64,000 nt of DNA from Sporobacter sp963675425 (GCA_963675425.1 OY776214.1:1612001-1676000); one strand, 5' to 3'; numbered from the stretch's first letter, positions 9,309 to 18,237 are shown. Program-made: numbers and translations. Notes: generated from the sequence alone by a model not told the origin.

Positions 9309-11762
9309 ATGTACCAATTCAGCCCGGCAACAGAGCGCATACAGCATATGCGTGATTTGATAAGAAACCGTGTGGTAAGATACGACGCTGAGAGGGCGCG
9401 TATTGTGACAGAAAGCAACAGGAAAAACGAGAACGTTATTCCCATTATCAAGCGCCCCCTGATGCTTCAGGACCTATGTGAGAAAATGACGGTTCTGGTG
9501 GAAGACTTCGAAATCATCGTGGGCAACAAGGGACCAAGTTTTTTCAGCAGCCCCGCTTACCCTGAGTGGGGGATCACAGACTGGCTGGTAGATGAAGTGG
9601 CCTCTGGCAGATGGGATCTGAATGAGGACGGTTTTTACTACAATCCTCCTGAGGACGGCATCAAGTACTGTGTCAGCGCAGAGGATTATGAATACCTTGC
9701 CTCTGAGAAGGAATACTGGGACAACCGCAAGATCGGCACCATGGCCGACGCATGGAAGCCGGAGGGCTATGGCGAGCTTGCCAGCCTGAATATCAGCCAG
9801 TACATCCCCGAGGGCGGCATGAGCCTGATCGGACTTCCGGCTGGACATCTGATTGCCGGCTACCGGAAGATCATTAGCACAGGCTACGGAGCCATCCGCA
9901 AGCAGGCCCAGGGTTGGATTGACGAGCATCGGGGCAACCTGATGGGCGACGATGTAAACAAGTATATGTTCTACAAGTCCGCAGTCATTACTTGCGACGC
10001 GGCGGCCTGTCTGGTCCGCCGCTATGCGGAAAAATGTGCGCAAAAGGCGGCGGCGTGCACCGATGCACGCCGCAGGGCGGAGCTGGAGAGAATGGCGGAC
10101 GGCCTGCAGTGGCTCTCAGAGAACCCTGCCAGGAATTTCTGGGAGGCCGTGCAGGGGATAATGATGTATCAGGTCCTGATCCAAATCTGCGATTTCATCC
10201 CCAGCCCTTCCATCGGACGCTTCGACCAATATACCTGGCCATATCTTAAGAAGGATCTGGAGGAAGGGACCATCACAAAGGAGCAGGCCCAGGAAATTGT
10301 GGACGCCTTCTTCCTGAAGCTCAACTGCTACTACGGTGCTGGTATGGCAAAACTGGTGGATACTACCGGCATCGGCAACACCTACCAAAATACTACGGTG
10401 GGAGGCATAGACCCGGAGACCGGTGAGGACGCTTCCAACCCGGTAACCTACATGGTGTTTGAGACCATCGGGCGCTTAAAGCTGCATGACCCGACCTTGA
10501 TTTTTCGCACCAACAGGAATACGCCGGATGATCTGTGGGAGTGCGCACTCAGCACCTCAAAGCTGGTGGGCGGCCTGCCGCTTTACTATAATGACGAGGT
10601 GGTTATCCCTACCATGATGAAGGAGTTGGACTACGAGCTGAGGGATGCCCGCGACTACGGCTGCATTGGCTGCCAGGAGATCGTCGGCTGCGGCAACGAT
10701 TATCCTGCGCCTAATGGCATGCACCCGCCACATGCTTCCATCATGTGGGGCACTGTCTTCGATATGGCGATCAACGACGGCAAAAATCCTCTCAACGGCG
10801 TGCAGTCCAGCCTACATACCGGTTACCTGTATGAGATGAACTCCATTGAGGAAGTGCGCGAAGCGGTCAGAAAGATGGGGACACATCTGATGCGCCTGTT
10901 TGTGTCCACCAATAACTATGCCGAGTCGCTGTCCCAGTTCTTTGCCCCGGAAAGCATTCTATCCATTTCCATCGAGGGTTGCATGGAGCAGGGTAAGGAT
11001 GTGGTGAACGGTGGCGCAAAGTACAATTCCTACGGTGGCACGGCCACCGGGATGGCCACACTGGCCGACTCGATGACCACCATTAAGTATATGTGTTTTG
11101 ATAAAAAGCTCTGCACCACCCGCGAGCTTTACGACGCCGTCATGGCCAACTGGGAGGGCTGTGAGCTCCTCCGCCAGAAGATCCTGAAGCTGGTGCCCCA
11201 TTTCGGAAATAACGACCCCTATGCGGATATGGAGATGAAATGGTGTGTGGACATGTACTACGACATCTGCAAACAGATGTATAGCTGCCGCTCTAAGGTA
11301 TATAAGGCGGGACTTTACGGCGCATCCGATCATGTAGCCCAGGGCAAGCTGACTTGGGCTACACCGGACGGGCGCAAATATCCTGATCCCATTGCGGACG
11401 CCGCTTCTCCAGCCCAGAGCAGGGATAAAAACGGCCCCACTCAGGTGCTCAACAGCTCCTGCTGCTATGACCAGACCCAATATCTAGGCGGCGTTGCCCT
11501 GAATTTGCGGATGCACCCTTCGGTACTCAGCAATGAGGAGGGTCTTGCAAAACTCAGGGATGTGACTAAGGAGTATTTCAGCAAGGGCGGGATGGAAGTC
11601 CAGTACAATGTGGTGGATACCGATACGCTGCGGGAGGCTCAGTCCAATCCTGAAGATTATAGGGATCTGGTGGTCCGAATCGCGGGTTATTCCGCATATT
11701 TTGTGGAATTGGGCCGCGACCTCCAGAACGATATCATTGCCAGAAATGAGAACAGGATGTAA
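9309..11762 (+). CDS. Glycyl-radical enzyme 2 (unusual GCQE active-site loop)
   Basis: A second radical enzyme, 817 residues, related to but clearly diverged from enzyme 1. The catalytic loop reads CIGCQEIVG with Cys455 and Glu457; the residue between them is Gln where Val is usual in the dehydratases I can recall. The radical motif is VVRIAGYSAYF with Gly793. As in enzyme 1 a second cysteine comes six residues after the catalytic one, in GCGNDY. The ATG at 9309 is preceded by AAAGGAG; a TTG at 9291 overlaps that site and is unlikely. The activase gene follows after 24 bases. The substrate is unknown. Two paralogous enzymes in one cluster could act in sequence on one compound or on two related compounds. 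Confidence 0.92.
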   Translation: MYQFSPATERIQHMRDLIRNRVVRYDAERARIVTESNRKNENVIPIIKRPLMLQDLCEKMTVLVEDFEIIVGNKGPSFFSSPAYPEWGITDWLVDEVASGRWDLNEDGFYYNPPEDGIKYCVSAEDYEYLASEKEYWDNRKIGTMADAWKPEGYGELASLNISQYIPEGGMSLIGLPAGHLIAGYRKIISTGYGAIRKQAQGWIDEHRGNLMGDDVNKYMFYKSAVITCDAAACLVRRYAEKCAQKAAACTDARRRAELERMADGLQWLSENPARNFWEAVQGIMMYQVLIQICDFIPSPSIGRFDQYTWPYLKKDLEEGTITKEQAQEIVDAFFLKLNCYYGAGMAKLVDTTGIGNTYQNTTVGGIDPETGEDASNPVTYMVFETIGRLKLHDPTLIFRTNRNTPDDLWECALSTSKLVGGLPLYYNDEVVIPTMMKELDYELRDARDYGCIGCQEIVGCGNDYPAPNGMHPPHASIMWGTVFDMAINDGKNPLNGVQSSLHTGYLYEMNSIEEVREAVRKMGTHLMRLFVSTNNYAESLSQFFAPESILSISIEGCMEQGKDVVNGGAKYNSYGGTATGMATLADSMTTIKYMCFDKKLCTTRELYDAVMANWEGCELLRQKILKLVPHFGNNDPYADMEMKWCVDMYYDICKQMYSCRSKVYKAGLYGASDHVAQGKLTWATPDGRKYPDPIADAASPAQSRDKNGPTQVLNSSCCYDQTQYLGGVALNLRMHPSVLSNEEGLAKLRDVTKEYFSKGGMEVQYNVVDTDTLREAQSNPEDYRDLVVRIAGYSAYFVELGRDLQNDIIARNENRM

Positions 11763-11786
11763 ATTCGAAGGCAGGATGATATTAAT

Positions 11787-12755
11787 ATGGAAAAAGAAAC
11801 GACAACACTTTATGGTAAGCTTTATGATATACAAGGCTTTTCAGTGCACGACGGCCCGGGGATACGCACAACGGTTTTCTTGAAAGGCTGTCCGCTGCAC
11901 TGTCCCTGGTGCCACAGTCCCGAGTCCCAGAGTTTCCAGCCACAGATGAGTTATACCGCTGTCCGTTGTATCGGAACTGAGCTCTGCGGAGAGTGCCTGA
12001 AGGTATGCCCAGCCGGTGCGGTGGCAGAGGCGGAAGAGGAGTTCTCGCCCACGGACAGCACCATGCGGCATCGCATCAAGTGGTCCCGGGCAAAGTGCAC
12101 GCAATGTGGCGCCTGTACCAACATTTGCTTCCCGGAGGCGTTGAGTTTTTGTGGGAAGGACTACACCGTGGAAGACGTCCTGGCGATCGTCCGCAAGGAT
12201 TTTGACTTTTTCCGGAGTTCCGGTGGCGGCGTTACTGTTTCCGGTGGAGAGCCGCTTTGCCAACTGGATTTTACCACGGCGTTGCTGGAGGCTGCAAAAT
12301 CAGAGGGAATCCATACAGCGGTGGATACCACTGGCTTTGCGCCAAATGCGTCTATCCGCCAGATATTGCCGTGGACCGACTTGTTTCTCTACGATTTAAA
12401 GCAAATGGACAGCGTGGAGCACGAGCGCATCACCGGTGTGCCAAATGAACGTATTCTGGATAATGCTCGCTGGCTGGTGGCCAACGGGGGAAGGCTGCAG
12501 ATTCGGATACCGGTTATTCCCGGTTATAACGATTCCCGCGAAAATCTGGATCAGGCGGCCCGTTTTTGCGCGGAATTGAGAGATGGGATTGAGATGGTTC
12601 AACTGCTTCCCTACCATCATTTCGGCGCGTCCAAGTACCAGCGCATGCAGATGCACGATCCAATGCTGGCTGAGCTGAAGCCGCCAACTGACGAGACGAT
12701 GGAAAGCTATCGGGAACTGATGCGGTCTTATGGTCTGAAGGCTGCGATTCACTAA
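11787..12755 (+). CDS. Glycyl-radical enzyme activase 2 (radical SAM)
   Basis: Paralogue of the activase at 6624, 322 residues. The GPGIRTTVFLKG segment is followed by CPLHCPWC, then a ferredoxin-like insert with cysteine groups around C..C..CLKVCP and CTQCGACTNICFP, then the GGGVTVSGGEPL segment of the radical-SAM barrel. It lies 24 bases after glycyl-radical enzyme 2 and is its likely partner. It is the last gene of the cluster; a strong terminator follows about 115 bases later. The near-identical N-termini of the two activases suggest that the enzyme/activase pair arose by duplication. Confidence 0.93.
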   Translation: MEKETTTLYGKLYDIQGFSVHDGPGIRTTVFLKGCPLHCPWCHSPESQSFQPQMSYTAVRCIGTELCGECLKVCPAGAVAEAEEEFSPTDSTMRHRIKWSRAKCTQCGACTNICFPEALSFCGKDYTVEDVLAIVRKDFDFFRSSGGGVTVSGGEPLCQLDFTTALLEAAKSEGIHTAVDTTGFAPNASIRQILPWTDLFLYDLKQMDSVEHERITGVPNERILDNARWLVANGGRLQIRIPVIPGYNDSRENLDQAARFCAELRDGIEMVQLLPYHHFGASKYQRMQMHDPMLAELKPPTDETMESYRELMRSYGLKAAIH

Positions 12756-12870
12756 CGCCATGACCGCTCTGACGGGGCTGAGTCGCTCGTCCCGCTGGCA
12801 CAGTTCCACTTCCGGTTAAGCCTTTTAAGAAAGGTGTCTGGAATTCGAATCTCCGACGGATCACCAAAAA

Positions 12871-12903
12871 AACCTCGTAGTTGCAATAACTACGAGGTTT
12901 TTT
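12871..12903. terminator. Strong bidirectional terminator closing the glycyl-radical cluster
   Basis: A 12-base-pair perfect stem (AACCTCGTAGTT with its complement at 12888-12899, loop 12883-12887) is flanked by A-runs on the left and T-runs on the right. It separates the cluster from the sigma-factor locus. Confidence 0.9.
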
Positions 12904-13009
12904 GTTTGCCTTGCTGTTAACGATTTCGGACAGGCTATCCGCATCAGGAACAATCAATGTCTTCGATATCGACACTACATTATTATATTAAAATTACTAA
13001 TATAATTTT

Positions 13010-13035
13010 TGAGAAAAACCCTTCTGTTTGTCGTA
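13010..13035 (+). promoter_or_regulatory. Candidate ECF-type promoter upstream of the sigma factor
   Basis: TGAGAA at 13010-13015 and CGTA at 13032-13035 are separated by 16 bases. This resembles the TGAAAC-N16-CGTA pattern of SigW-like ECF promoters and would fit autoregulation of the sigma gene. The match is partial in the -35 element. The rest of the 12756-13078 gap holds the terminator and no gene. Confidence 0.3.
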
Positions 13036-13078
13036 TTATTAAGTGTACTGGTACAAATGCGGGAAAGGTTGTGATCGG

Positions 13079-13612
13079 TTGGACAAATTGATAATCCGCA
13101 TTCAAAATAGAGATGAAGCCGCTTACATACGGCTCATAGAGAAATACAGCCGGCTTATGTGGAATCTCGCCTGGGATATCCTGAAGGGCATGGCAGATGC
13201 TGCGGATGTTGAGGACTGTATATCCGAGGTGTTTTACAAGCTGTGGAAGTCACCTGAGCTGCTCAATCCTGATAAGGGAAGCTTAAAGAACTACCTTGCG
13301 CAGATGACCAGGAACACCGCCATTGATTTTTATCGAAGGCGGTCGCGGGAAAAAACCGAGACTCTGGATGAAGCGGTCTGGGCGGATGGACACGATGACG
13401 ATGTCCTGAGCACAATCATCCACAATGAGGAGAAGGAAACCCTATACCGTATTATGGATACAATGAACGAACGGGACAGGGATCTGATAAAACGCCGGTA
13501 TTTTGAAAACCAGAAGCCCGCTCAAATATCCGCGGAGATGCAGCTTCCCCTGCGCGAGGTGGAAAACCGGCTTTATCGGATTAAAGACGGCATTCGTAAA
13601 CAAATGCTTTAG
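13079..13612 (+). CDS. ECF-type RNA polymerase sigma factor
   Basis: Alternative sigma factor of 177 residues. Region 2 is visible as YSRLMWNLAWDIL...ADAADVEDCISEVFYKLW (shown in parts), and region 4 as ERDRDLIKRRYFENQKPAQISAEM...REVENRLYRIKDG, a helix-turn-helix for -35 recognition. The TTG at 13079 is taken as start because GGGAAAGG lies about ten bases upstream and the protein then begins MDKLIIRIQNRDEAAY, a normal ECF N-terminus; the frame is open to a GTG at 13043. The following gene encodes a membrane protein of the type that pairs with such sigma factors, so the two probably form a sigma/anti-sigma module for envelope stress. Confidence 0.88.
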   Translation: MDKLIIRIQNRDEAAYIRLIEKYSRLMWNLAWDILKGMADAADVEDCISEVFYKLWKSPELLNPDKGSLKNYLAQMTRNTAIDFYRRRSREKTETLDEAVWADGHDDDVLSTIIHNEEKETLYRIMDTMNERDRDLIKRRYFENQKPAQISAEMQLPLREVENRLYRIKDGIRKQML

Positions 13613-13633
13613 CTCGGAAATGGGGTTGATTAA

Positions 13634-15136
13634 ATGAATGAATATAGGTTCAGACGTGAAAGCATGAAAAATATTAAAGGCGGCTTTATGAGTAAAATTC
13701 AGAGCGATGCCGAATACAGGGCGGATGCACCACGCGGACACATCATCCGAAAATCTACTGTCGTCGCGATCGCTGCGGCTGCCATTGTGCTCTCAACAAC
13801 CCTATGCGCTCTTGCTGTCGGGTTTGACCCGATAAGTGCATGGCAAAGTCTGTTTGAGAAGGAAGCGGCGATCGAGGTGGGCGAGACGGTGGCATCCGCC
13901 GGGATAAGCATGAATGTCCAGAGCCTGTATACAGACGGCGATCATGCCATCCTGAAAATGATCCTGCGGGATTTAGATGCGGACCGCCTGTCCCAAAAAA
14001 TCAGAGTCGAATCAATCGACGAGAGCAAGTACACGGCGTATTTGCTGGATTCCTCCTATGACGCTGAAACGGGCGAGGCCACCTGCATTATCAATATTAA
14101 TTTGCGTGAAAAGGCTGCGGCGGGCGATACCTTGGCTTTCGCCATAAATTCGATCATAGTGAATTTAGACTACTCTGACGAGTACCATTCTTTTGACTAT
14201 GACCTGTACGAGGCGGCGATGGCTTCCAAGCTGCATCCGGTCGTATCAGCTGACGAGTGGACGGCCGCCGCTAAAGCAAATCCGGTTTCCGCAATCGCCG
14301 ACCCTGAATACGCGGTCCGCCGCGGTGGCGTAAACTTTAACCTGGAAACCGAAGAATTTGTCTCATCGGACTGGTTGCCCCTGGATACCTCTGTTCAGGG
14401 CGAGGAGTTGATCCACTGGCTTTCGGTGCTTGGCGTCGGGTATGAGGACGGCGTCCTGCATGTACAGTTAAGATATAACGATTTGTTTGGTTTTAAATAC
14501 CAATATGTATGGAACAACCCGGTATTGATTGATAATGAGGGGGATATCATTGAGGAAATCAGCGGTGAGCATGATGGATGGCGCCTTTGCGGTGAAATAC
14601 TCTACTGTGGATATAAGGAATTACGTTTTGACGTCGGCGATATTGATAATCTGAAAAATCTAAAGCTGGCGTGGATCGGCAATTATGCCGAGCATGTTAT
14701 CGACGGCGACTGGTCTGTGGACATCAGCCTTGACGCGATCGGTGACAGCATTTCCGGCTCGGTTGAACTGCCGGACCATCCGGACTTCACCAGCGTGTCG
14801 TATAAGCTTTCGCCTATGTATCTGGAAACGGAAATTCATTTCCCCGATTATTCATTGGATAAAACTGAGACGTTTTATATCGATGGCGAGGAGTTTACAT
14901 CTGTTGGTATGGATGAAGATAAGATAAAGAAAAAAGTATATGAAAAGGAATTGGCGATTGTCTTGAAAGACGGTACCAGAACCGAGCCTGAATTCGACAG
15001 AAACAACTTCTGTTATGCTTCAGACGCGTCAAACGGCAGAACATGGATAACAAGCTGGCATTTGCTGGACGGGAGCTTCGATATCGAGGATGTGGCAGAA
15101 ATCATTATTTTCGGCGTAAGTTTCACCCCCGAATAA
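13634..15136 (+). CDS. Membrane-anchored putative anti-sigma protein (DUF4179-like)
   Basis: A 500-residue protein with a short cytoplasmic N-terminus, one membrane segment at about residues 38-60 (STVVAIAAAAIVLSTTLCAL) and a large extracytoplasmic part. The region directly after the membrane segment, with AISAWQSLF-type sequence and a beta-rich domain, looks like the DUF4179 family that is commonly encoded after ECF sigma factors. The gene begins 21 bases after the sigma gene. The short cytoplasmic segment would bind the sigma factor and the exterior would sense the signal; this is inferred from the gene order and topology. The ATG at 13634 is used, although ATG codons at 13664 and 13688 are also possible. 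Confidence 0.7.
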   Translation: MNEYRFRRESMKNIKGGFMSKIQSDAEYRADAPRGHIIRKSTVVAIAAAAIVLSTTLCALAVGFDPISAWQSLFEKEAAIEVGETVASAGISMNVQSLYTDGDHAILKMILRDLDADRLSQKIRVESIDESKYTAYLLDSSYDAETGEATCIININLREKAAAGDTLAFAINSIIVNLDYSDEYHSFDYDLYEAAMASKLHPVVSADEWTAAAKANPVSAIADPEYAVRRGGVNFNLETEEFVSSDWLPLDTSVQGEELIHWLSVLGVGYEDGVLHVQLRYNDLFGFKYQYVWNNPVLIDNEGDIIEEISGEHDGWRLCGEILYCGYKELRFDVGDIDNLKNLKLAWIGNYAEHVIDGDWSVDISLDAIGDSISGSVELPDHPDFTSVSYKLSPMYLETEIHFPDYSLDKTETFYIDGEEFTSVGMDEDKIKKKVYEKELAIVLKDGTRTEPEFDRNNFCYASDASNGRTWITSWHLLDGSFDIEDVAEIIIFGVSFTPE

Positions 15137-15164
15137 CTTATTGCTTAAATTGTAACGATGAAAG

Positions 15165-15207
15165 AAAATGCGGGAACTGCTCCAAAGTAGGGCAGCTCCC
15201 GCATTTT
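15165..15207 (+). terminator. Rho-independent terminator after the sigma/anti-sigma pair
   Basis: AAAATGCGGGA and TCCCGCATTTT form the outer stem, with an inner CTGC/GCAG pairing. It can act in both directions and lies between converging genes. Confidence 0.85.
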
Positions 15208-15290
15208 GCCGTAAGACAGGAAGTTTATTCAGATCAGCCACAATAGCCAATTCTGGGCTTTGACAGTATTCCTATGTAAAATATACTTTG

Positions 15291-15752
15291 CTATGAAGCT
15301 TCAACAGGGAAATCATTTTCAATAGATTCAAATAATTTACGAACCTCACAATTATGTAAAAGATACCTGTAAAAAGGATAAAGAACCATTCTAATGAAGC
15401 CTATAATACATAGAGCTGTAATGAACAAAACTATAAGCGGTATCATTATTGAGGTTTCGGTATTCTTAATTGCAAAAACACCACCTGCGAAAATTAGATA
15501 GGCAGCCAAAATTGAGATGTGGACAACTTTTGGTAATGATATGTAGCCTTTAACAGTTGTTTTATTAGCTTCATTAGCAATTTTGGCGATGAGAGGTACA
15601 TGATAGTCGATGCTGCTCATTCGTATTTTACAATGGTTTAGTGTTAACCGATCATGGTTGATGGCTATTCCGATATTTTTTGAGCTTGCTCTGTGGCGAA
15701 GAATGTTTTTAAATTCTTCAATGTTAAGCGATGTCTGAAATTTATAAACCAT
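15291..15752 (-). CDS. Small two-segment membrane protein of unknown function
   Basis: A 153-residue protein. Two hydrophobic segments lie next to each other in the C-terminal half (VVHISILAAYLIFAGGVFAI and MIPLIVLFITALCIIGFI), after a soluble N-terminal part. The overall plan, a cytosolic domain with two closely spaced membrane helices, resembles YcxB-like proteins, but the match is weak and no function is claimed. The start at 15752 (MVYKFQ) is chosen because GGGAG lies just upstream; the frame extends to 15833 without another site. Its base composition is more AT-rich than its neighbours. Confidence 0.6.
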   Translation of the reverse strand: MVYKFQTSLNIEEFKNILRHRASSKNIGIAINHDRLTLNHCKIRMSSIDYHVPLIAKIANEANKTTVKGYISLPKVVHISILAAYLIFAGGVFAIKNTETSIMIPLIVLFITALCIIGFIRMVLYPFYRYLLHNCEVRKLFESIENDFPVEAS

Positions 15753-15970
15753 CAAATTACCTCCCATACAAAAATATTGGGATTTAAGCTTCTTGTTACT
15801 ATAATACCACATATTTAGAGAGTGGATATACAAATAGTCCAGAGGTGATTAAAAAGAATCCCTGTTTATTTGTTGAAATTGCACTAATATTAAGCGGTGC
15901 GTTCGGAGTCATGCAGAAGGTTGTGCAGATTCGATACCTGAAAATACTTCGGGTAATTTGTAGGTTAGTG

Positions 15971-16025
15971 TTGACATCTGGGTTTAATGGCGTTAAACTA
16001 AAGGCGGGTCTAATGACGTTAAACT
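15971..16025 (+). promoter_or_regulatory. Promoter and repeated operator-like sites of the BlaI/M56 operon
   Basis: TTGACA at 15971-15976 and TAAACT at 15994-15999 are 17 bases apart. Two copies of TAATGRCGTTAAACT occur at 15985-15999 and 16011-16025, exactly 26 bases apart; the first covers the -10 element. Each copy has TTAA half-sites in dyad form. Binding of the BlaI-like protein here would give autorepression. The motif is unlike the ACTA-N6-TAGT boxes at 55.9 and 57.6 kb. Confidence 0.5.
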
Positions 16026-16039
16026 TGAGAGGTGATACT

Positions 16040-16405
16040 ATGGAAGACTATAAATTAGGTGTCATGGAAACGAAATTTGCCGAGCTGATATGGATCAGCG
16101 AGCCCATCTCGTCCGGCGAACTGGTAAAGCTGTGCGAAAAAGAGCTGACCTGGAAAAAATCAACGACCTACACGATGCTGCGCCGGCTTTGTGACCGCGG
16201 GATATTTCAAAATAAAGACGGCACCGTAGCGTCACTCATGAGCAAGTGGGAATTTGCCGCCCGTCAAAGTGAAAAGTTTGTTGAGGAGACCTTCAACGGG
16301 TCGCTCCCGCAGTTTCTGGCGGCGTTTACCCAGAGAAAACAGCTGACAGAAAGCGAGATCAGCGAGCTTCAGCGGCTTATTGATGATAAGCGGGGTGATT
16401 ACTGA
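16040..16405 (+). CDS. BlaI/MecI-family transcriptional repressor
   Basis: A 121-residue winged-helix repressor. It begins MEDYKLGVMETKFAELIW, the usual BlaI N-terminus, with the recognition region around WKKSTTYTMLRRLCDRGI and a C-terminal dimerisation part. The ATG at 16040 follows GAGAGGTGAT; the frame is open upstream to 15845 but without family character. The M56 peptidase gene overlaps its stop by one base (TGATG), the normal arrangement for a repressor and its sensor protease. Known homologues are cleaved when the membrane protease is activated. No beta-lactamase or PBP2a gene lies nearby; neighbours are wall hydrolases. Confidence 0.88.
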   Translation: MEDYKLGVMETKFAELIWISEPISSGELVKLCEKELTWKKSTTYTMLRRLCDRGIFQNKDGTVASLMSKWEFAARQSEKFVEETFNGSLPQFLAAFTQRKQLTESEISELQRLIDDKRGDY

Positions 16406-18237
16406 TGTGGATGTATACGCTTCTGCCTAAAATCGTTAATATGAGCCTTACGGCGGGGATCGTCATTGTTTTTGTGCTTGTGGCCCGTCTTCTGCTGAAA
16501 AAAGCGCCGAAGATATTTTCATACGCCCTATGGGCCGTCGTGTTGTTCCGGCTTATTTGTCCGGTGTCGTTTTCGTCGCAGTTTTCGCTTTTTGGTTTGT
16601 TTTCCGCACACGCCTCAGCGGCAGGCGGCAGCGCCTACAGCAGCATCCCCGCGGATATCATTGACGCGGATTCATCTCAGGCAGGTTTGCCGGTTCCCGA
16701 AGCAGCCCGGACCGTAAACACTACCATGGCGCAAACAGGGGAGCAAGGCCCCACGGACCTGCTGAACGGGTGGCTCGAGGCCGCGACATTTTTGTGGCTT
16801 CTCGGCGTTGCTGTGGTGCTGATACACAGCGCGTCATCGTTAATCCGCCTGCGCCGAAAGCTTATCGGCGTTGTACGGCTGCGGGATAATATCTATCTTG
16901 CCGACCACATCGCCTCGCCGTTTGTCATCGGTCTGTTTCGTCCGAAAATATATCTGCCGTCAACACTGGGGGAGGACGAACAAAGTTATGTCATAGCGCA
17001 TGAGCAAACGCATATCCGGCGGCTGGATCATATTTTTAAGATGCTGGGCTTTCTCGCGCTGGCCGTGCATTGGTTCAATCCGCTTGTATGGGTGGCATTC
17101 GTATTGGCTGTCAAGGACATGGAGATGTCCTGCGACGAGCGCGTTTTAAAGCAAATGGGCGGCGAAATCAAAGGAGCGTACGGGGCGTCTCTGCTCTCCC
17201 TGGCGACAGGCCGGCGCCTTATTAACGGCAGCTCGCTGGCGTTCGGGGAGGGGAATATCAAGGCGCGCATCAAGAATATCATGAACTTCAAAAAGCCCGC
17301 CGCGTGGGTCATTGCGGTTTCGATTGTGGTTGTCGCGGCTTTGAGCATTGGGTTTGCGTCCAACGGCGCTGTTGACCCTTCCGATCCGGACGGGTACAAG
17401 GCGCTCTTTAAAGAACGTTTTGCCCAAGCACGACAAGTAGGCCTGCATTACACCGCTACGAATTGCCGGGAAAGAGAGGCCATACCCGATTTTTCTGAAG
17501 GTGATCTGGACTATTATAAATGTGAACACTATAAATCTCCGGATGACCTGCGCGCGGCCACATTAGCCGTATTTACAGACGATGCTGCACAAGATTTATT
17601 GACACGCTTTGAGTATAATGCTTTCATTGAGCGGGACGGCGGCCTCTATATCTCTCCGCAGTATCTTTTTGAAGCTTCCCCATGGTCAGCGCAGGACACG
17701 ATTACAGTCCAAGGCCAAACAGCGGACACCTTTCTCTGGGACAGCCTGACGGTGAAAGCAGAAGATTCCAGGCTATATTATACGTTGGACTGGTACCAAA
17801 CCTATCCGGGTGACCCCATAAGGTCTGTATTTACGCTTGTCCAAGGCGCAGACGGCGTTTGGCGCTTTGATGAGTGCTTTGGAGAAGCTGATAACATGAT
17901 GGTGGCGTATGTGGATGAGACGCTGCCGGAGGCGGAAGCGCGGGCCATCCTGAGCCAGATTGAGCAAAACCCCAATGTGGAATACGCCGATTTCGTGACC
18001 CGGGAGGAAGCATGGACGAGCTTGCAAGAAAGATACGAGGACAAGTCCGCGTTCGAGGGCCTCGACTCCAGTGTTCTCCGCCACAGATACTACATCTATA
18101 TGCGTGATAGCTTCCTGGCCGAGCAAACGGCAAAAGAGATTTTTAAGATTCCCGGCATCGTCAATATTACCTTTGCCAACATTCCCGGTATCGTCAATAA
18201 TCCCGGTACCGCTAATACTACCCTCACTGTTGAGTAA
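16405..18237 (+). CDS. BlaR1-type M56 metallopeptidase with IseA-like and FtsX-extracellular-like C-terminal domains
   Basis: Membrane zinc protease of 610 residues. The N-terminal half has membrane segments and the M56 catalytic motif HEQTHIRRLDH, followed by the conserved MSCDERVLK region and a last membrane helix near residue 315. No penicillin-binding sensor domain follows. Residues about 330-490 resemble IseA-type DL-endopeptidase inhibitors (KSPDDL..VFTDD..., then FIERDGGLYI). Residues about 494-590 resemble the extracellular domain of FtsX (NPNVEYADFVTREEAW and AKEIFKIPGIVNI). The extreme C-terminus repeats the IPGIVN segment. Domain assignments are by eye. The gene overlaps blaI-like DNA by one base, and a CHAP hydrolase and a carboxypeptidase are close by, so a peptidoglycan-linked signal is plausible. 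Confidence 0.8.
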   Translation: MWMYTLLPKIVNMSLTAGIVIVFVLVARLLLKKAPKIFSYALWAVVLFRLICPVSFSSQFSLFGLFSAHASAAGGSAYSSIPADIIDADSSQAGLPVPEAARTVNTTMAQTGEQGPTDLLNGWLEAATFLWLLGVAVVLIHSASSLIRLRRKLIGVVRLRDNIYLADHIASPFVIGLFRPKIYLPSTLGEDEQSYVIAHEQTHIRRLDHIFKMLGFLALAVHWFNPLVWVAFVLAVKDMEMSCDERVLKQMGGEIKGAYGASLLSLATGRRLINGSSLAFGEGNIKARIKNIMNFKKPAAWVIAVSIVVVAALSIGFASNGAVDPSDPDGYKALFKERFAQARQVGLHYTATNCREREAIPDFSEGDLDYYKCEHYKSPDDLRAATLAVFTDDAAQDLLTRFEYNAFIERDGGLYISPQYLFEASPWSAQDTITVQGQTADTFLWDSLTVKAEDSRLYYTLDWYQTYPGDPIRSVFTLVQGADGVWRFDECFGEADNMMVAYVDETLPEAEARAILSQIEQNPNVEYADFVTREEAWTSLQERYEDKSAFEGLDSSVLRHRYYIYMRDSFLAEQTAKEIFKIPGIVNITFANIPGIVNNPGTANTTLTVE

